DNA of 64,000 bases from Culturomica massiliensis (GCF_900091655.1 NZ_LT594621.1:186001-250000), one strand, 5' to 3'; shown: positions 15,762 to 24,924, counted from the stretch's first letter. Notes: generated by a model from the sequence alone, not told the origin. Numbers and translations: made by a program.

Positions 15762-16406
15762 ATGGAGAATATAGAAGATTTGTTGGAAATATCTGTTTTC
15801 CGGGGTTTACCGGAAGAGAATCTGCGTCGTTTTTCGGGTTCGGTTTCATTGGGTGTGAAACATTATTCGGCAGGAGAATTCGTTGCTATGCAGGATTCCC
15901 GTTGTACGGGGTTTTATTTGCTGTGTAGCGGTCGGGTACGCTCGTATATGACAGGAAGTGACGGAAAGCAGATTATCGTGGAGGAACTGGATGCTCCGGA
16001 TGTATTGGCGCCTGCATTTGTATTTGCAACGGATAACCGTTTTCCTGTGAGTATCGTGACCTTGGCGGAATGCAGGATCCGGGTCGTCAACCGGGAGGAA
16101 ATGGCCAGGTTTATGCATCAGGAACCGGTCGTGATGATGAATTTTCTGCGACTGATTTCCGATCGGAGTATTTTCTTGAGTCGTAAAGTCAATGCTTTTG
16201 CGTTGCAAGATTTAAAAGGGCGTTTATCGGTTTGGCTATATGAAAACGGAGAGATCCGGAATCAGCAACAATTAGCGGACCGTTTAGGCGTGGCTCGTCC
16301 TTCTTTGGTCCGGGTATTGACAGAATTGGCAAAAGAGGGGGCAGTGGAATTCAAACAACGGAAAGTGGTTGTTACAGACCGGGAGATTTTGAGACGATAT
16401 TTTTGA
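15762..16406 (+). CDS. CRP/FNR-family regulator, likely HcpR-like
   Basis: This 214-residue regulator has a cyclic-nucleotide-binding-like beta-roll (about residues 10-115), a dimerisation helix (MMNFLRLISDRSIFLSRKV) and a C-terminal winged helix with NQQQLADRLGVARPSLVRVL. It lacks the N-terminal Cys set that binds the Fe-S cluster in FNR. Its divergent position next to hcp fits HcpR, the regulator of hcp in anaerobes, which in Porphyromonas was reported to act through heme. It probably activates hcp, and perhaps nrfHA, through the shared palindromes. A TAATTTTG box at 15722-15729 may be its own -7 element. Confidence 0.85.
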   Translation: MENIEDLLEISVFRGLPEENLRRFSGSVSLGVKHYSAGEFVAMQDSRCTGFYLLCSGRVRSYMTGSDGKQIIVEELDAPDVLAPAFVFATDNRFPVSIVTLAECRIRVVNREEMARFMHQEPVVMMNFLRLISDRSIFLSRKVNAFALQDLKGRLSVWLYENGEIRNQQQLADRLGVARPSLVRVLTELAKEGAVEFKQRKVVVTDREILRRYF

Positions 16407-16418
16407 TTCCGGATGGGA

Positions 16419-16552
16419 CCCGCTGATTTCGCTAATGAATTTCAGATTTAAAATGGGCGATTACTTCTTCGGATGAGATCGTAATTTTTGCAAATTTTAA
16501 ATTAACATTTTATCGGATCTTCACTCGTAAATCAATCAGCGAAATCAGCGGG
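16419..16552. repeat. Inverted repeat at a convergent junction (CCCGCTGATTTCGCT arms)
   Basis: CCCGCTGATTTCGCT (16419-16433) and AGCGAAATCAGCGGG (16538-16552) are perfect 15-bp arms about 104 nt apart, filling the spacer between the regulator and the fimbrillin gene. The spacer also holds a TCGTAAATC core of the dispersed family. Confidence 0.7.
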
Positions 16553-16563
16553 CTTATTTTGTT

Positions 16564-17511
16564 TTATAATATCGGGTTGATGGTGCTGCTGCCTCCGGGA
16601 AGCCATGGATTAATGGTTACGTTGGTGATAACGATGGCATTTCTGGAAAGAGTGACCGTATAAATGTATTTGGTGGACCTTGTAAAGGTAAGATTGCTGC
16701 CGAGAGAAATGCTGGCGCTACCGGTTGTGGAGTTCGGAAAAGTACAATTTATCGTCAGGGTAGGAGTGGTGGTAGCGATTGGAAATACCAATATATTCAG
16801 GGTCGTTGCTGTCGACGTAGAGAGTGTGGGCGCGGACGACGGCTGGACGGTAATCAGGTTGTTTGTTGCTCCGTTTGCCGTATAGGTGCTGTCCGATAAG
16901 CTGAAAGTGGCTCCTGTGGCCGATGTTGTTAACCCTTCTCCGGCTTGTCCGTTGATAGTCACACTTGTTAATGTCGTGTTTGCGGGTACGGTCCCGTCGA
17001 TTTTGATATTCAGTTGTATTAATGCCAGGACGTGCTTGAATGTCAAAGGAACGCTTCCGTTATTTGCCGGTCGGTTGATACCGGCTCTTTGGTTATTCGA
17101 ATAAAGGACATTGTGCGTGGGGTTAATTGTTCCGGTTTGGGTGTTTAAAACCGGAATCTTTACGGCTGTCAACGTGTTTCCGCCGGCATATGGAGCGTAG
17201 GCGTAAAATTGATGAAGTGTGGTATAATCCTTCCAAAAGATCGGTGTTACGGTTGACCAACTACTACCCGAGTAGGTGTATTTCAGATTATTGGCAACCG
17301 GATTCGATTGTGTGCAAAAGAGTCCGATGGAATCGTTGGTTACCCAATTCGCATTCGTTCCGTCGTCTGTGGTCCGGCTGTTGGGAGCTAATCCGGCCAT
17401 TAGTGCCGAAATAGATACTTTGTCGTTGTCTTTGCAATTGTCGTAAGAATCGTCTTTTGTGCAAGCTGTAAATAATACAGCTATGGACGCGATAAATAGA
17501 AGTGTTTTCAT
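16564..17511 (-). CDS. Fimbrillin-family (Mfa-like) lipoprotein
   Basis: The 315-residue protein has a lipoprotein signal with lipobox LFTAC (Cys about residue 17). The mature region is Thr/Ser/Asn rich and carries the fimbrillin landmarks: NWVTNDSIGLFC, FYAYAPYA, LTFKHVLALIQLNIKI and a C-terminal YTVTLSRNAI then INPWLPGG. Members of this family are surface-exposed adhesins or fimbrial subunits assembled through donor-strand exchange after lipid anchoring and proteolysis. It is the distal gene of a pair with the paralogue at 17534-18529. No anchor or tip genes accompany them here. Confidence 0.85.
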   Translation of the reverse strand: MKTLLFIASIAVLFTACTKDDSYDNCKDNDKVSISALMAGLAPNSRTTDDGTNANWVTNDSIGLFCTQSNPVANNLKYTYSGSSWSTVTPIFWKDYTTLHQFYAYAPYAGGNTLTAVKIPVLNTQTGTINPTHNVLYSNNQRAGINRPANNGSVPLTFKHVLALIQLNIKIDGTVPANTTLTSVTINGQAGEGLTTSATGATFSLSDSTYTANGATNNLITVQPSSAPTLSTSTATTLNILVFPIATTTPTLTINCTFPNSTTGSASISLGSNLTFTRSTKYIYTVTLSRNAIVITNVTINPWLPGGSSTINPIL

Positions 17512-17533
17512 AGTTTAAAGTTTAAGTGATACA

Positions 17534-18529
17534 TTATTGAATCGTGTGTGTGCCGGAAAATTCCTTTACAGGAGTGATAAATACCTCAATAGAATCGGCC
17601 GGTGAATTTGCTCTGGAAAGAAGTTTCGGAATAACTTGTACATTATATTCATATACCGTGTTAGGTTGAAAGGTTGTTGTATTGAGCGAAGGGCTGGAGG
17701 TGGAGAGTTCGATTAAACTGATAAGCTTTACACTGAATTTGACATAGGGAGCCGGATTGGTGTAAGTGCCCGGGAGTATTAAAACATAAATGGTCGTAGC
17801 TCCGGAAACGAGGGTGGGAAGGGTAGCTGTAAAACTTTGCTGGAAAGTACTGCTTGTATTGTTAGCGATAACCAGTTGCTGATTGATTAAATTGTAGCTG
17901 AGATTGCTCAGGCTGGCTGTTGTGTTGAATAATCCCGAAGGATACGTGCTTGTCGTGGAATTTCCGCCGGTAATGGTTATCTTACTTGAGGCTAAGGTGG
18001 ATAAGAGACTTGTGGCAAAAGAGACATTGAATTTCAGTAAGGTCAGGGCGTGGTTGAAATTGAAGTTGACGGATGCGGTATGTGTTGTATTCAGGGAAGC
18101 AGTCAGTAAATCATAGCGGGCATCGGGGGAAGAGGAGATTGTTTGTCCCGAGAGGGCAGGAACGGCGACGGCCTGGCCGGTAGAGGAGGAGTTGTACGGA
18201 TAATAGGCATAGAATTTGTGCAGGGATATGTTGTTTCTCCAATACATAGGAGTGGTGGTCGTCCAGTTGGGGGTGTCGTAAGTGTAAAGTACGTTATCCC
18301 GGTTGGTCAGGGTTTCGAATACGCCGATCTGGTCGTTCGCCGTAAAAGATGCGTTACTTCCGTTCATATTGGTACGTGACGAGGGAATACCGATGTCGTT
18401 GGAAAAATGAATGGAATTGTCCGGTACGGACAATCCGATTGTGTCTGTACAGCAAGTGAGGAGCAGGAGTGTCAGAACAAACACGACCGGCTTTTGGATA
18501 CAATTTCTGAAAAACCATGAATAATTCAT
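17534..18529 (-). CDS. Fimbrillin-family (Mfa-like) lipoprotein
   Basis: This is a 331-residue paralogue of the neighbouring fimbrillin. The signal peptide ends LLLTCC, so lipidation at the first of two adjacent Cys is likely. Matching segments are FTANDQIGVFET, YWRNNISLHKFYAYYPY, FNFNHALTLLKFNV and a C-terminal YEYNVQVIPKL. It lies 22 bp upstream of the second copy, so the two are co-transcribed and arose by tandem duplication with strong divergence. The pair separates two CRP/FNR regulators and is not obviously tied to nitrogen metabolism. Confidence 0.82.
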   Translation of the reverse strand: MNYSWFFRNCIQKPVVFVLTLLLLTCCTDTIGLSVPDNSIHFSNDIGIPSSRTNMNGSNASFTANDQIGVFETLTNRDNVLYTYDTPNWTTTTPMYWRNNISLHKFYAYYPYNSSSTGQAVAVPALSGQTISSSPDARYDLLTASLNTTHTASVNFNFNHALTLLKFNVSFATSLLSTLASSKITITGGNSTTSTYPSGLFNTTASLSNLSYNLINQQLVIANNTSSTFQQSFTATLPTLVSGATTIYVLILPGTYTNPAPYVKFSVKLISLIELSTSSPSLNTTTFQPNTVYEYNVQVIPKLLSRANSPADSIEVFITPVKEFSGTHTIQ

Positions 18530-18646
18530 CGTTTTTATTATACGTAAATATGTGTATAGAAACGTTTCTAAAAGTCGATAGGTTAGTTATTCTGTGTTAA
18601 TTATGTTTATTTAATATGTGGGGTGAAAAGATAAAGACCGGTTATA

Positions 18647-19336
18647 TTATATGAATTGCTGTAGTAGGTCAGGGGCGAGAAGATGCACTTTAGGCGTGTC
18701 CAGGCGAATGAGGTTTTCTTTGGCCATTTTGTTGATTTCTTTGGAAAGTGCCGGACGGGTGACACCGAGGTATTCGGCGAGTTGCTGCTGATTGTGTACC
18801 ATTGTAACCGTATCGCTGCCTGCCTGGCGATGTTCCATCAGATAAGCGGTGATACGGCTGCGGATACTTTTATAGGAAAGCATGCGTAGCCGTTTGACGG
18901 TACAATGCGTGCAATTTCCCGTGATCCGGAGAAAATTACGTAATATTCCCGGTTCCTGTGCAAAAAGCCGGAAAAAGGATTCTTTGGTAGCGGTAAGCAA
19001 TATACCTTCTTCCAAAACGGTAAAAGTTGCGGGCAGGGTACAATCGGCACTGAATAAATGAGGGGTAGCAAATGTCCGTGGTGCTTCGATGTATTCGATC
19101 AGGATTTCGTTTCCCAAAGCATCGATAATATCTGTCCGTAATTTTCCTTCCAGCAAGACGTACAGATATTTACAGGGGGTATTTTGCCGGGCTATGACTT
19201 CTTTTTTGCCAATATGAAAAAACTGGCAATCGAGTTTTTCTAACAGAGTCTGTTTGATATTGGACGGCAGGTCTTTGAATAACGGAATATTGAAAAGTAA
19301 TTCCTGTATTTTATCTGTACATTCAATTTTATCCAT
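18647..19336 (-). CDS. CRP/FNR-family regulator next to nrf
   Basis: The 229-residue protein has a beta-roll sensor (about residues 20-125), a long dimer helix and a winged helix with NQQQLAEYLGVTRPALSKEI. It is clearly homologous to the regulator beside hcp. It lacks an FNR Cys cluster at the N-terminus but holds a CTHC motif in the dimerisation helix (ITGNCTHCTVKRL), which the other regulator lacks. It is divergent from nrfH, and a perfect palindrome lies between them. A likely role is to control nrfHA in response to nitrite or NO. A TATTTTTG box on the minus strand (19365-19358) could be its promoter. Confidence 0.85.
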   Translation of the reverse strand: MDKIECTDKIQELLFNIPLFKDLPSNIKQTLLEKLDCQFFHIGKKEVIARQNTPCKYLYVLLEGKLRTDIIDALGNEILIEYIEAPRTFATPHLFSADCTLPATFTVLEEGILLTATKESFFRLFAQEPGILRNFLRITGNCTHCTVKRLRMLSYKSIRSRITAYLMEHRQAGSDTVTMVHNQQQLAEYLGVTRPALSKEINKMAKENLIRLDTPKVHLLAPDLLQQFI

Positions 19337-19395
19337 GGAACAGCTATGATGTTTTTACAAAAATAATAAAATAAAGTAAAGAAAAATGTTTGAAG

Positions 19396-19440
19396 TGTAA
19401 TTTAAATTACATATTCGGATGGATGATTCCTTTATTTTTG
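19396..19440 (+). promoter_or_regulatory. nrf promoter with CRP/FNR-type operator
   Basis: The perfect palindrome TGTAATTTAAATTACA spans 19396-19411 and the -7 box TATTTTTG spans 19433-19440, with no -33 TTG. The centre lies 36.5 bp from the end of the -7 box. This is the same geometry as hcp and places the site near -42 as for a class II activator. Confidence 0.75.
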
Positions 19441-19456
19441 TAAAAAAAGATAAGCA

Positions 19457-20047
19457 ATGATAAAATTGAAACGATTGATAGGATACCTTTTTCCGACCCG
19501 GAGACGGAAGATCGGAGCGATCGTCCTGGCGGGTATGCTGGCAGGCGGGGGAGGTTTATTCCTTTACATGCTTCGGGCACATACTTATCTGGGAGACAGT
19601 CCGTCGGCTTGTGTGAATTGTCATATTATGGCTCCTTATTATGCTACCTGGTTTCATAGTTCGCATAGCCGGAATGCAACTTGTAACGATTGTCATGTAC
19701 CGCATGAAAATAGGATAAAAAAATGGGCCTTCAAAGGGATGGACGGTATGCGGCATGTAGCGGTTTTCCTGACCAATGGAGAGCCGCAGGTCATCCGGCC
19801 GAACGACCAGAGTTCGCAGGTGATTATGGAAAACTGCATCCGTTGTCATACCCAGTTGAATACGGAGTTTGTAAAGACCGGAAAGATTGATTATATGAAA
19901 ACGAAAGTCGGGGAAGGTAAAGCTTGCTGGGATTGCCATCGTGATGTGCCTCATGGCGGACAGAGTAATCTGGCGATGACCCCGAATGCGCTGGTGCCTT
20001 ATCCGGACGCTCCGGCTCCTGATTGGTTGAAGAAAATGCTAAAATAA
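19457..20047 (+). CDS. nrfH: Cytochrome c nitrite reductase small subunit NrfH
   Basis: The 196-residue protein has one N-terminal membrane anchor (about residues 18-40) and four heme c motifs, CVNCH, CNDCH, CIRCH and CWDCH, as expected of the tetraheme NrfH/NapC quinol dehydrogenases. It takes electrons from menaquinol and hands them to NrfA on the periplasmic face. It is first in an operon with nrfA, two cytochrome c maturation genes and a porin, under a promoter with a CRP-type palindrome. Confidence 0.95.
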   Translation: MIKLKRLIGYLFPTRRRKIGAIVLAGMLAGGGGLFLYMLRAHTYLGDSPSACVNCHIMAPYYATWFHSSHSRNATCNDCHVPHENRIKKWAFKGMDGMRHVAVFLTNGEPQVIRPNDQSSQVIMENCIRCHTQLNTEFVKTGKIDYMKTKVGEGKACWDCHRDVPHGGQSNLAMTPNALVPYPDAPAPDWLKKMLK

Positions 20048-20067
20048 ATATAATAATACCTCGTGAT

Positions 20068-21552
20068 ATGGAAAAGAAATTAAAGTCATGGCAAGGTTGG
20101 CTGTTGTTCGGCGGAACAATGGCTGTCGTATTTTGTCTGGGATTGGCTGTATCGGCTCTGATGGAAAGACGGGCAGAAGTGGCCAGTGTGTTCAATAACA
20201 AACGTAAGGTGATTACGGGAATCGAATCGCGTAATGAAGAGTTTAAGCCGGATTATCCCCGGGAATATCAGACATGGACAGAAACGGCCCGTACGGATTT
20301 CGAGAGTGAATTTAACGGGAACGTAATGGTGGATATGTTGGAGAAACGGCCCGAAATGGTGATATTGTGGGCCGGATACGCTTTTTCTAAGGATTATTCC
20401 ACGCCTCGCGGACATATGCATGCTGTGGAAGATATCCGCCAATCGTTGCGTACAGGCGCTCCGATGGACGATAAGAGCGGTCCTCAACCTTCTACCTGCT
20501 GGACTTGTAAGAGTCCGGACGTACCCCGTATGATGGAAGCCCTCGGTGTGGAGGCATTCTATAATAATAAATGGGCTGCATTGGGCAGTGAAATTGTCAA
20601 TCCGATCGGTTGTGCCGATTGTCATGAGCCGGAGAATATGAATCTGCATATCAGCCGTCCGGCCTTGATTGAAGCTTTTGCCCGTCAGGGAAAGGATATT
20701 ACAAAAGCGACTCCTCAGGAAATGCGTTCGTTGGTATGTGCCCAATGTCACGTAGAGTATTATTTTAAAGGGGACGGGAAGTATTTGACGTTCCCGTGGG
20801 ACAAGGGTTTTACGGTTGAAGATATGGAAGCTTATTATGATGAGGCTGATTTTTTTGACTACAAACATTCATTGAGTAAGACACCGATTTTGAAAGCGCA
20901 GCATCCGGATTATGAAATATCGCAAATGGGTATTCATGCCCAGCGGGGAGTTTCCTGTGCCGATTGCCATATGCCGTATAAGAGTGAGGGGGGCGTAAAG
21001 TTCAGCGACCACCATATTCAGAGTCCTTTGGCAATGATCGACCGTACGTGTCAGGTGTGTCACCGGGAGAGTGAAGAGACGTTGCGTAATAATGTATACG
21101 AACGACAGAGAAAGGCAAACGAGGCCCGTAATCGCCTGGAGACGGAATTGGTTAAGGCACATATCGAAGCAAAATATGCCTGGGATCACGGAGCTACGGA
21201 GGAACAAATGAAGGATGTGCTGAAACTGATCCGTCAGGCTCAATGGCGTTGGGATTTCGGGGTCGCTTCACACGGGGGGGCATTTCATGCCCCACAGGAG
21301 ATACAGCGTATTCTTTCCCACGGTCTGGACAAAGCTTTACAGGCACGTTTGACGGTAGCTAAAGTGTTGGCGAAGCATGGGATTACCGAAGATGTTCCTA
21401 TGCCGGATATCTCGACAAAAGAGAAAGCGCAGAAATATATCGGACTGGATATAAAGCAGGAGCGTGAAGCCAAGGAGAAATTCCTGAAAACGGTGGTTCC
21501 GCAATGGCTGCAAAAAGCAAAAGAGGAAGGGAAACTGATCGTTTGCAATTGA
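20068..21552 (+). CDS. nrfA: Ammonia-forming cytochrome c nitrite reductase NrfA
   Basis: From the ATG at 20068 the product has 494 residues with an uncleaved-looking N-terminal signal or anchor (about 10-32). It has the diagnostic active-site heme CWTCK (144-148), with Lys in place of His as ligand, and four CXXCH motifs (CADCH about 182, CAQCH, CADCH, CQVCH). It reduces nitrite to ammonium with six electrons and can also reduce NO and hydroxylamine. The upstream in-frame TTG at 20023 overlaps nrfH and adds a non-signal leader, so I rejected it. It follows nrfH by 20 bp. Confidence 0.97.
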   Translation: MEKKLKSWQGWLLFGGTMAVVFCLGLAVSALMERRAEVASVFNNKRKVITGIESRNEEFKPDYPREYQTWTETARTDFESEFNGNVMVDMLEKRPEMVILWAGYAFSKDYSTPRGHMHAVEDIRQSLRTGAPMDDKSGPQPSTCWTCKSPDVPRMMEALGVEAFYNNKWAALGSEIVNPIGCADCHEPENMNLHISRPALIEAFARQGKDITKATPQEMRSLVCAQCHVEYYFKGDGKYLTFPWDKGFTVEDMEAYYDEADFFDYKHSLSKTPILKAQHPDYEISQMGIHAQRGVSCADCHMPYKSEGGVKFSDHHIQSPLAMIDRTCQVCHRESEETLRNNVYERQRKANEARNRLETELVKAHIEAKYAWDHGATEEQMKDVLKLIRQAQWRWDFGVASHGGAFHAPQEIQRILSHGLDKALQARLTVAKVLAKHGITEDVPMPDISTKEKAQKYIGLDIKQEREAKEKFLKTVVPQWLQKAKEEGKLIVCN

Positions 21553-21556
21553 TGAT

Positions 21557-22795
21557 ATGTGGAAAAAGCCTTGGGGATATAGAGAAGGAGCAACGATTGC
21601 TGCCGGGTTGCTGTTGACAGGCATATTATTGCAGGGGTCTGTCGGGAAAATCGATTGGGAGTTGTTGTCCTGGCCTGTCAATATTATTCTGCTGCTCGTT
21701 TATATCATTGTGTTGGCGATGGTATCCGGTTTGTCGGGACGGATATATCTGTTCCGTTGGCTGGGAAGCTATGCCGCCGCTGTAACTTCGCTGGCTGCGG
21801 TCGTGGTGATGACGGTTATTATGGGATTGATCCGGCAAACCGGACCGCAAACGGTGAGCGGCGTGGCTCCCTGGCTGGGTTTTTCACAGATGTTGTCGGC
21901 CTGGCCGTTTGCCTTGTTGTTCACTTGGTTGATCACCGTATTGGGATTGACTGCTTTCCGGCATTTGTATCCTTTTCGTTGGCGGAATATTCCTTTTTTG
22001 TTGAATCATTTGGGATTGTTCGTAGCTGTGGTGGCGGCGGTTTTGGGAAATGCAGATCTGCAGCGGCTGAAGATGACCACTGTTGTCGGAAAGGCTGAAT
22101 GGCGTGCCTATGACGAGGCCGGACAACAGTCGGAATTGCCTTTGGCAATAGAACTTCAACATTTTACGATCGATGAATACCCTCCCAAACTGATGCTTAT
22201 AGATAACGGGACGGGTAAGGTGTTGCCGGAAGGAAAACCGGAGCATCTGTTATTGGGGTCCGGGGAACAGGAGGGACAATTGGCAGACTGGCGTATCCGG
22301 GTTGTACGACAGATGGCTGAGTCGGCGCGGGTGGCTACGGAAGATACGGTAAAGTTTGTCGCATTTCATTCAATAGGAGCGACGTATGCGGTGTATATTG
22401 AAGCTGACAACAGGCTTACGGGTGTGCGGCGGGAAGGCTGGGTAAGTTGCGGGAGTTTCCTTTTCCCGTATAAAGCTTTGCGATTGGATGAACAGGTTAG
22501 TCTGGTAATGCCGGAGCGGGAACCTCAGCGCTTTGCTTCTGATGTGAAACTTTATACGCAGTCGGGAAGAAAGCTGGAGGCGGTTATCGAAGTGAATCGG
22601 CCTTTGACCGTAGAGGGGTGGAAAGTATATCAGTTGAGTTACGATGAGAGTAAAGGAAAATGGAGCGATATCAGTGTGTTTGAGTTGGTGCGCGATCCTT
22701 GGCTGCCGTTGGTGTATATTGGAATCTGGATGTTGATAGCGGGGGCAGTATGGATGTTTGTTACAGCTTCTAAAAGAAAGGAGGAGCAGTTATGA
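21557..22795 (+). CDS. resB: Cytochrome c biogenesis protein ResB-like
   Basis: The 412-residue membrane protein has four TM segments in its first 185 residues, a large periplasmic domain (about 185-385) and a last TM near residues 385-408 (WLPLVYIGIWMLIAGAVWMFV). This topology is that of ResB/Ccs1 of system II cytochrome c maturation, which works with CcsA to carry and attach heme. It starts 4 bp after the nrfA stop and overlaps ccsA by 4 bp. Its presence in the operon provides dedicated heme ligation for the nine hemes of NrfHA. Overall identity to classical ResB is low by eye. Confidence 0.85.
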   Translation: MWKKPWGYREGATIAAGLLLTGILLQGSVGKIDWELLSWPVNIILLLVYIIVLAMVSGLSGRIYLFRWLGSYAAAVTSLAAVVVMTVIMGLIRQTGPQTVSGVAPWLGFSQMLSAWPFALLFTWLITVLGLTAFRHLYPFRWRNIPFLLNHLGLFVAVVAAVLGNADLQRLKMTTVVGKAEWRAYDEAGQQSELPLAIELQHFTIDEYPPKLMLIDNGTGKVLPEGKPEHLLLGSGEQEGQLADWRIRVVRQMAESARVATEDTVKFVAFHSIGATYAVYIEADNRLTGVRREGWVSCGSFLFPYKALRLDEQVSLVMPEREPQRFASDVKLYTQSGRKLEAVIEVNRPLTVEGWKVYQLSYDESKGKWSDISVFELVRDPWLPLVYIGIWMLIAGAVWMFVTASKRKEEQL

Positions 22796-23583
22796 GTTGG
22801 GATTATTTTTTGTGGTTTGCTTTTGTGGCAATGGGGTGTTGGCTGGCCGGAGCCGTGGTTGCCTGGCGACAGAAGAGTCCCTGGGTGTCTCTGGTGCTGA
22901 CCGGTACCGGATTGGTTGTGTTTTTTGCTTTTATTTTAGGTTTGTGGATTTCTTTGGAAAGACCGCCTATGCGTACGATGGGAGAAACCCGTTTGTGGTA
23001 TTCGTTTTTTCTGCCTCTGGTCGGATTGATCACCTATGTCCGCTGGAAATACAAATGGATTCTTATGTTCAGTTTTATACTTGCCTGTGTATTTATCTGC
23101 ATCAATCTGTTTAAACCGGAGATACACAATAAAACATTGATGCCGGCTTTACAGAGTCCTTGGTTCGCTCCCCATGTTATCGTGTATATGTTTGCGTACG
23201 CCATGCTGGGGGCTGCTGTCGTTATGGCGGTTTACCTGTTGTGGATAAAAAGAGGGGAGGCTGATTGCCGTGAAATGGAATTGACGGATAATTTAGTATA
23301 TGTGGGACTGGCATTTATGACATTGGGGATGCTTTTCGGGGCTTTATGGGCTAAAGAGGCCTGGGGACATTATTGGAGCTGGGATCCGAAAGAGACCTGG
23401 GCTGCCGCTACGTGGCTGGCTTATCTGGTGTATATTCATTTCCGGCGTCATCATCCGGTTTTTTATCGCCGGGCATTGGTGGTTATGCTCGTCTCTTTCG
23501 TGTTGTTGCAGATGTGCTGGTACGGCATCAATTATCTGCCTGCTGCACAGGGCGTGAGTGTGCATACTTATAATGTGGGATAA
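22792..23583 (+). CDS. ccsA: Cytochrome c biogenesis protein CcsA (heme handling)
   Basis: This 263-residue polytopic protein has about eight hydrophobic segments and the tryptophan-rich heme-handling motif WGHYWSWDPKETWA (near residues 190-203), the hallmark of the CcsA/CcmC family. Conserved His residues flank the motif (FAPHVIVYMFAYAM and YIHFRRHH). With ResB it forms the system II heme lyase. Translational coupling through the ATGA overlap suggests equal production of both parts. Confidence 0.92.
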   Translation: MSWDYFLWFAFVAMGCWLAGAVVAWRQKSPWVSLVLTGTGLVVFFAFILGLWISLERPPMRTMGETRLWYSFFLPLVGLITYVRWKYKWILMFSFILACVFICINLFKPEIHNKTLMPALQSPWFAPHVIVYMFAYAMLGAAVVMAVYLLWIKRGEADCREMELTDNLVYVGLAFMTLGMLFGALWAKEAWGHYWSWDPKETWAAATWLAYLVYIHFRRHHPVFYRRALVVMLVSFVLLQMCWYGINYLPAAQGVSVHTYNVG

Positions 23584-23638
23584 ATTCGGGTTGTCCGGAT
23601 AATTTTACGGGATAGTATTAATCTAAATATATTGGTTT

Positions 23639-24922
23639 ATGAGAAAAGTATTGACAGCTTGCTTGCTGCTCATGTCTGCCGCTGTGTGGGCGCAGAATGA
23701 GAAACAGCAAAACGAATTTGATATGACGGCCCAGATACGACCGCGTGCAGAGTATCGCAACGGAGCTTTATCTCCCCGTTCGGAGGGAGAAGTACCTGCT
23801 TATTTTATCTATAACCGGGCACGGCTTTCCATGGAATACCGTCGGCACGATCTTTCGATGAAAATTTCCGGACAGCATGTCGGGGTATGGGGGCAGTCAC
23901 CGCAGGTGGATAAAAAGGGAGATGCCCGGTTGGCATTGAACGAGGCTTGGGCAAAGCTGAACTTCGGAGCCGGATTTTTCGCACAGTTGGGACGGCAGAC
24001 ATTGTCGTACGATGACGAACGGATTTTGGGTGGATTGGATTGGAATGTGGCAGGGCGTTATCACGATGCATTGAAATTGGGATATGCTGCCGGAAAACAT
24101 CAGTTACACCTGATTCTGGCTTTCAATCAGAATGATGAGAAAACGATCGGCGGAACCTATTATAAAGACGGCGGACAACCTTATAAGAATATGGAGACTC
24201 TGTGGTATCATTATAAAAGCGGTAAACAGGATTTTAACGCTTCTTTGCTTTTTATCAATCTGGGATTGGAGACAGGGACGGAGGAAGATGCCCGGACCCG
24301 CTATTTGCAAACGATGGGAACTTATCTGACCTGTCGGCCGGGGAGATGGAATTTATCGGGAGCATTGTATTATCAGGGAGGAAAAAATAAGACAAACCGG
24401 AGTGTTACGGCTTATATGTGGAATCTGCGGGCACAATATAATCTGAATGAGCGTTGGAATTTTATGGCCGCCAGCGATTATCTGAGCGGTAATAAACCTG
24501 GAGGTAAAAAATTCAAGGCTTTTGATCCGTTGTATGGTACGCACCATAAATTTTATGGCGGTATGGACTATTTTTATGCTTCCAATTTTGCGGCCGGTTT
24601 TAACCCGGGGTTGTGGGACAACCAATTGGGAGTGGGCTTTAAGCCTTGCTCTAAAGTCGGATTGAGCCTTAATTACCATTATTTTGCTACGACAGCCAAG
24701 GTCGAATCGGCCGGGAAAAAATACGATAAGGGATTGGGATCGGAACTTGATTTTCAGCTGGATGTGACGGTGATGAAAGACGTAAAACTTTCTGCCGGTT
24801 ATTCATTTATGGCAGGTTCAAAGACGATGGATATCGTGAAGGGGGGAGACCATAAATGCTGGCAGGATTGGGGATGGCTCTCCCTTAATATCAATCCGAA
24901 AGTATTGTTTGTGAAATGGTAG
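23639..24922 (+). CDS. Outer-membrane porin, alginate-export-like
   Basis: The 427-residue protein has a signal peptide cut near AVWAQ and beta-barrel strand patterns throughout: an early RPRAEYRNG and RARLSMEYR, and a central AWAKLNFGAGFFAQLGRQTLSYDDERILGGLDW, which is typical of the alginate_exp family. It is the last gene of the nrf operon, 55 bp after ccsA. In Bacteroidota this family often accompanies nrf genes and presumably lets nitrite or other small solutes reach NrfA; that role is inferred. A 24-bp perfect inverted repeat follows. Confidence 0.82.
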   Translation: MRKVLTACLLLMSAAVWAQNEKQQNEFDMTAQIRPRAEYRNGALSPRSEGEVPAYFIYNRARLSMEYRRHDLSMKISGQHVGVWGQSPQVDKKGDARLALNEAWAKLNFGAGFFAQLGRQTLSYDDERILGGLDWNVAGRYHDALKLGYAAGKHQLHLILAFNQNDEKTIGGTYYKDGGQPYKNMETLWYHYKSGKQDFNASLLFINLGLETGTEEDARTRYLQTMGTYLTCRPGRWNLSGALYYQGGKNKTNRSVTAYMWNLRAQYNLNERWNFMAASDYLSGNKPGGKKFKAFDPLYGTHHKFYGGMDYFYASNFAAGFNPGLWDNQLGVGFKPCSKVGLSLNYHYFATTAKVESAGKKYDKGLGSELDFQLDVTVMKDVKLSAGYSFMAGSKTMDIVKGGDHKCWQDWGWLSLNINPKVLFVKW

Positions 24923-24924
24923 GT

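Noticed and set aside
16564..18529. Complete fimbrial (fim/mfa) operon
   Set aside because: Only two fimbrillin-like lipoproteins are present; no anchor, tip or regulatory fimbrial genes flank them.
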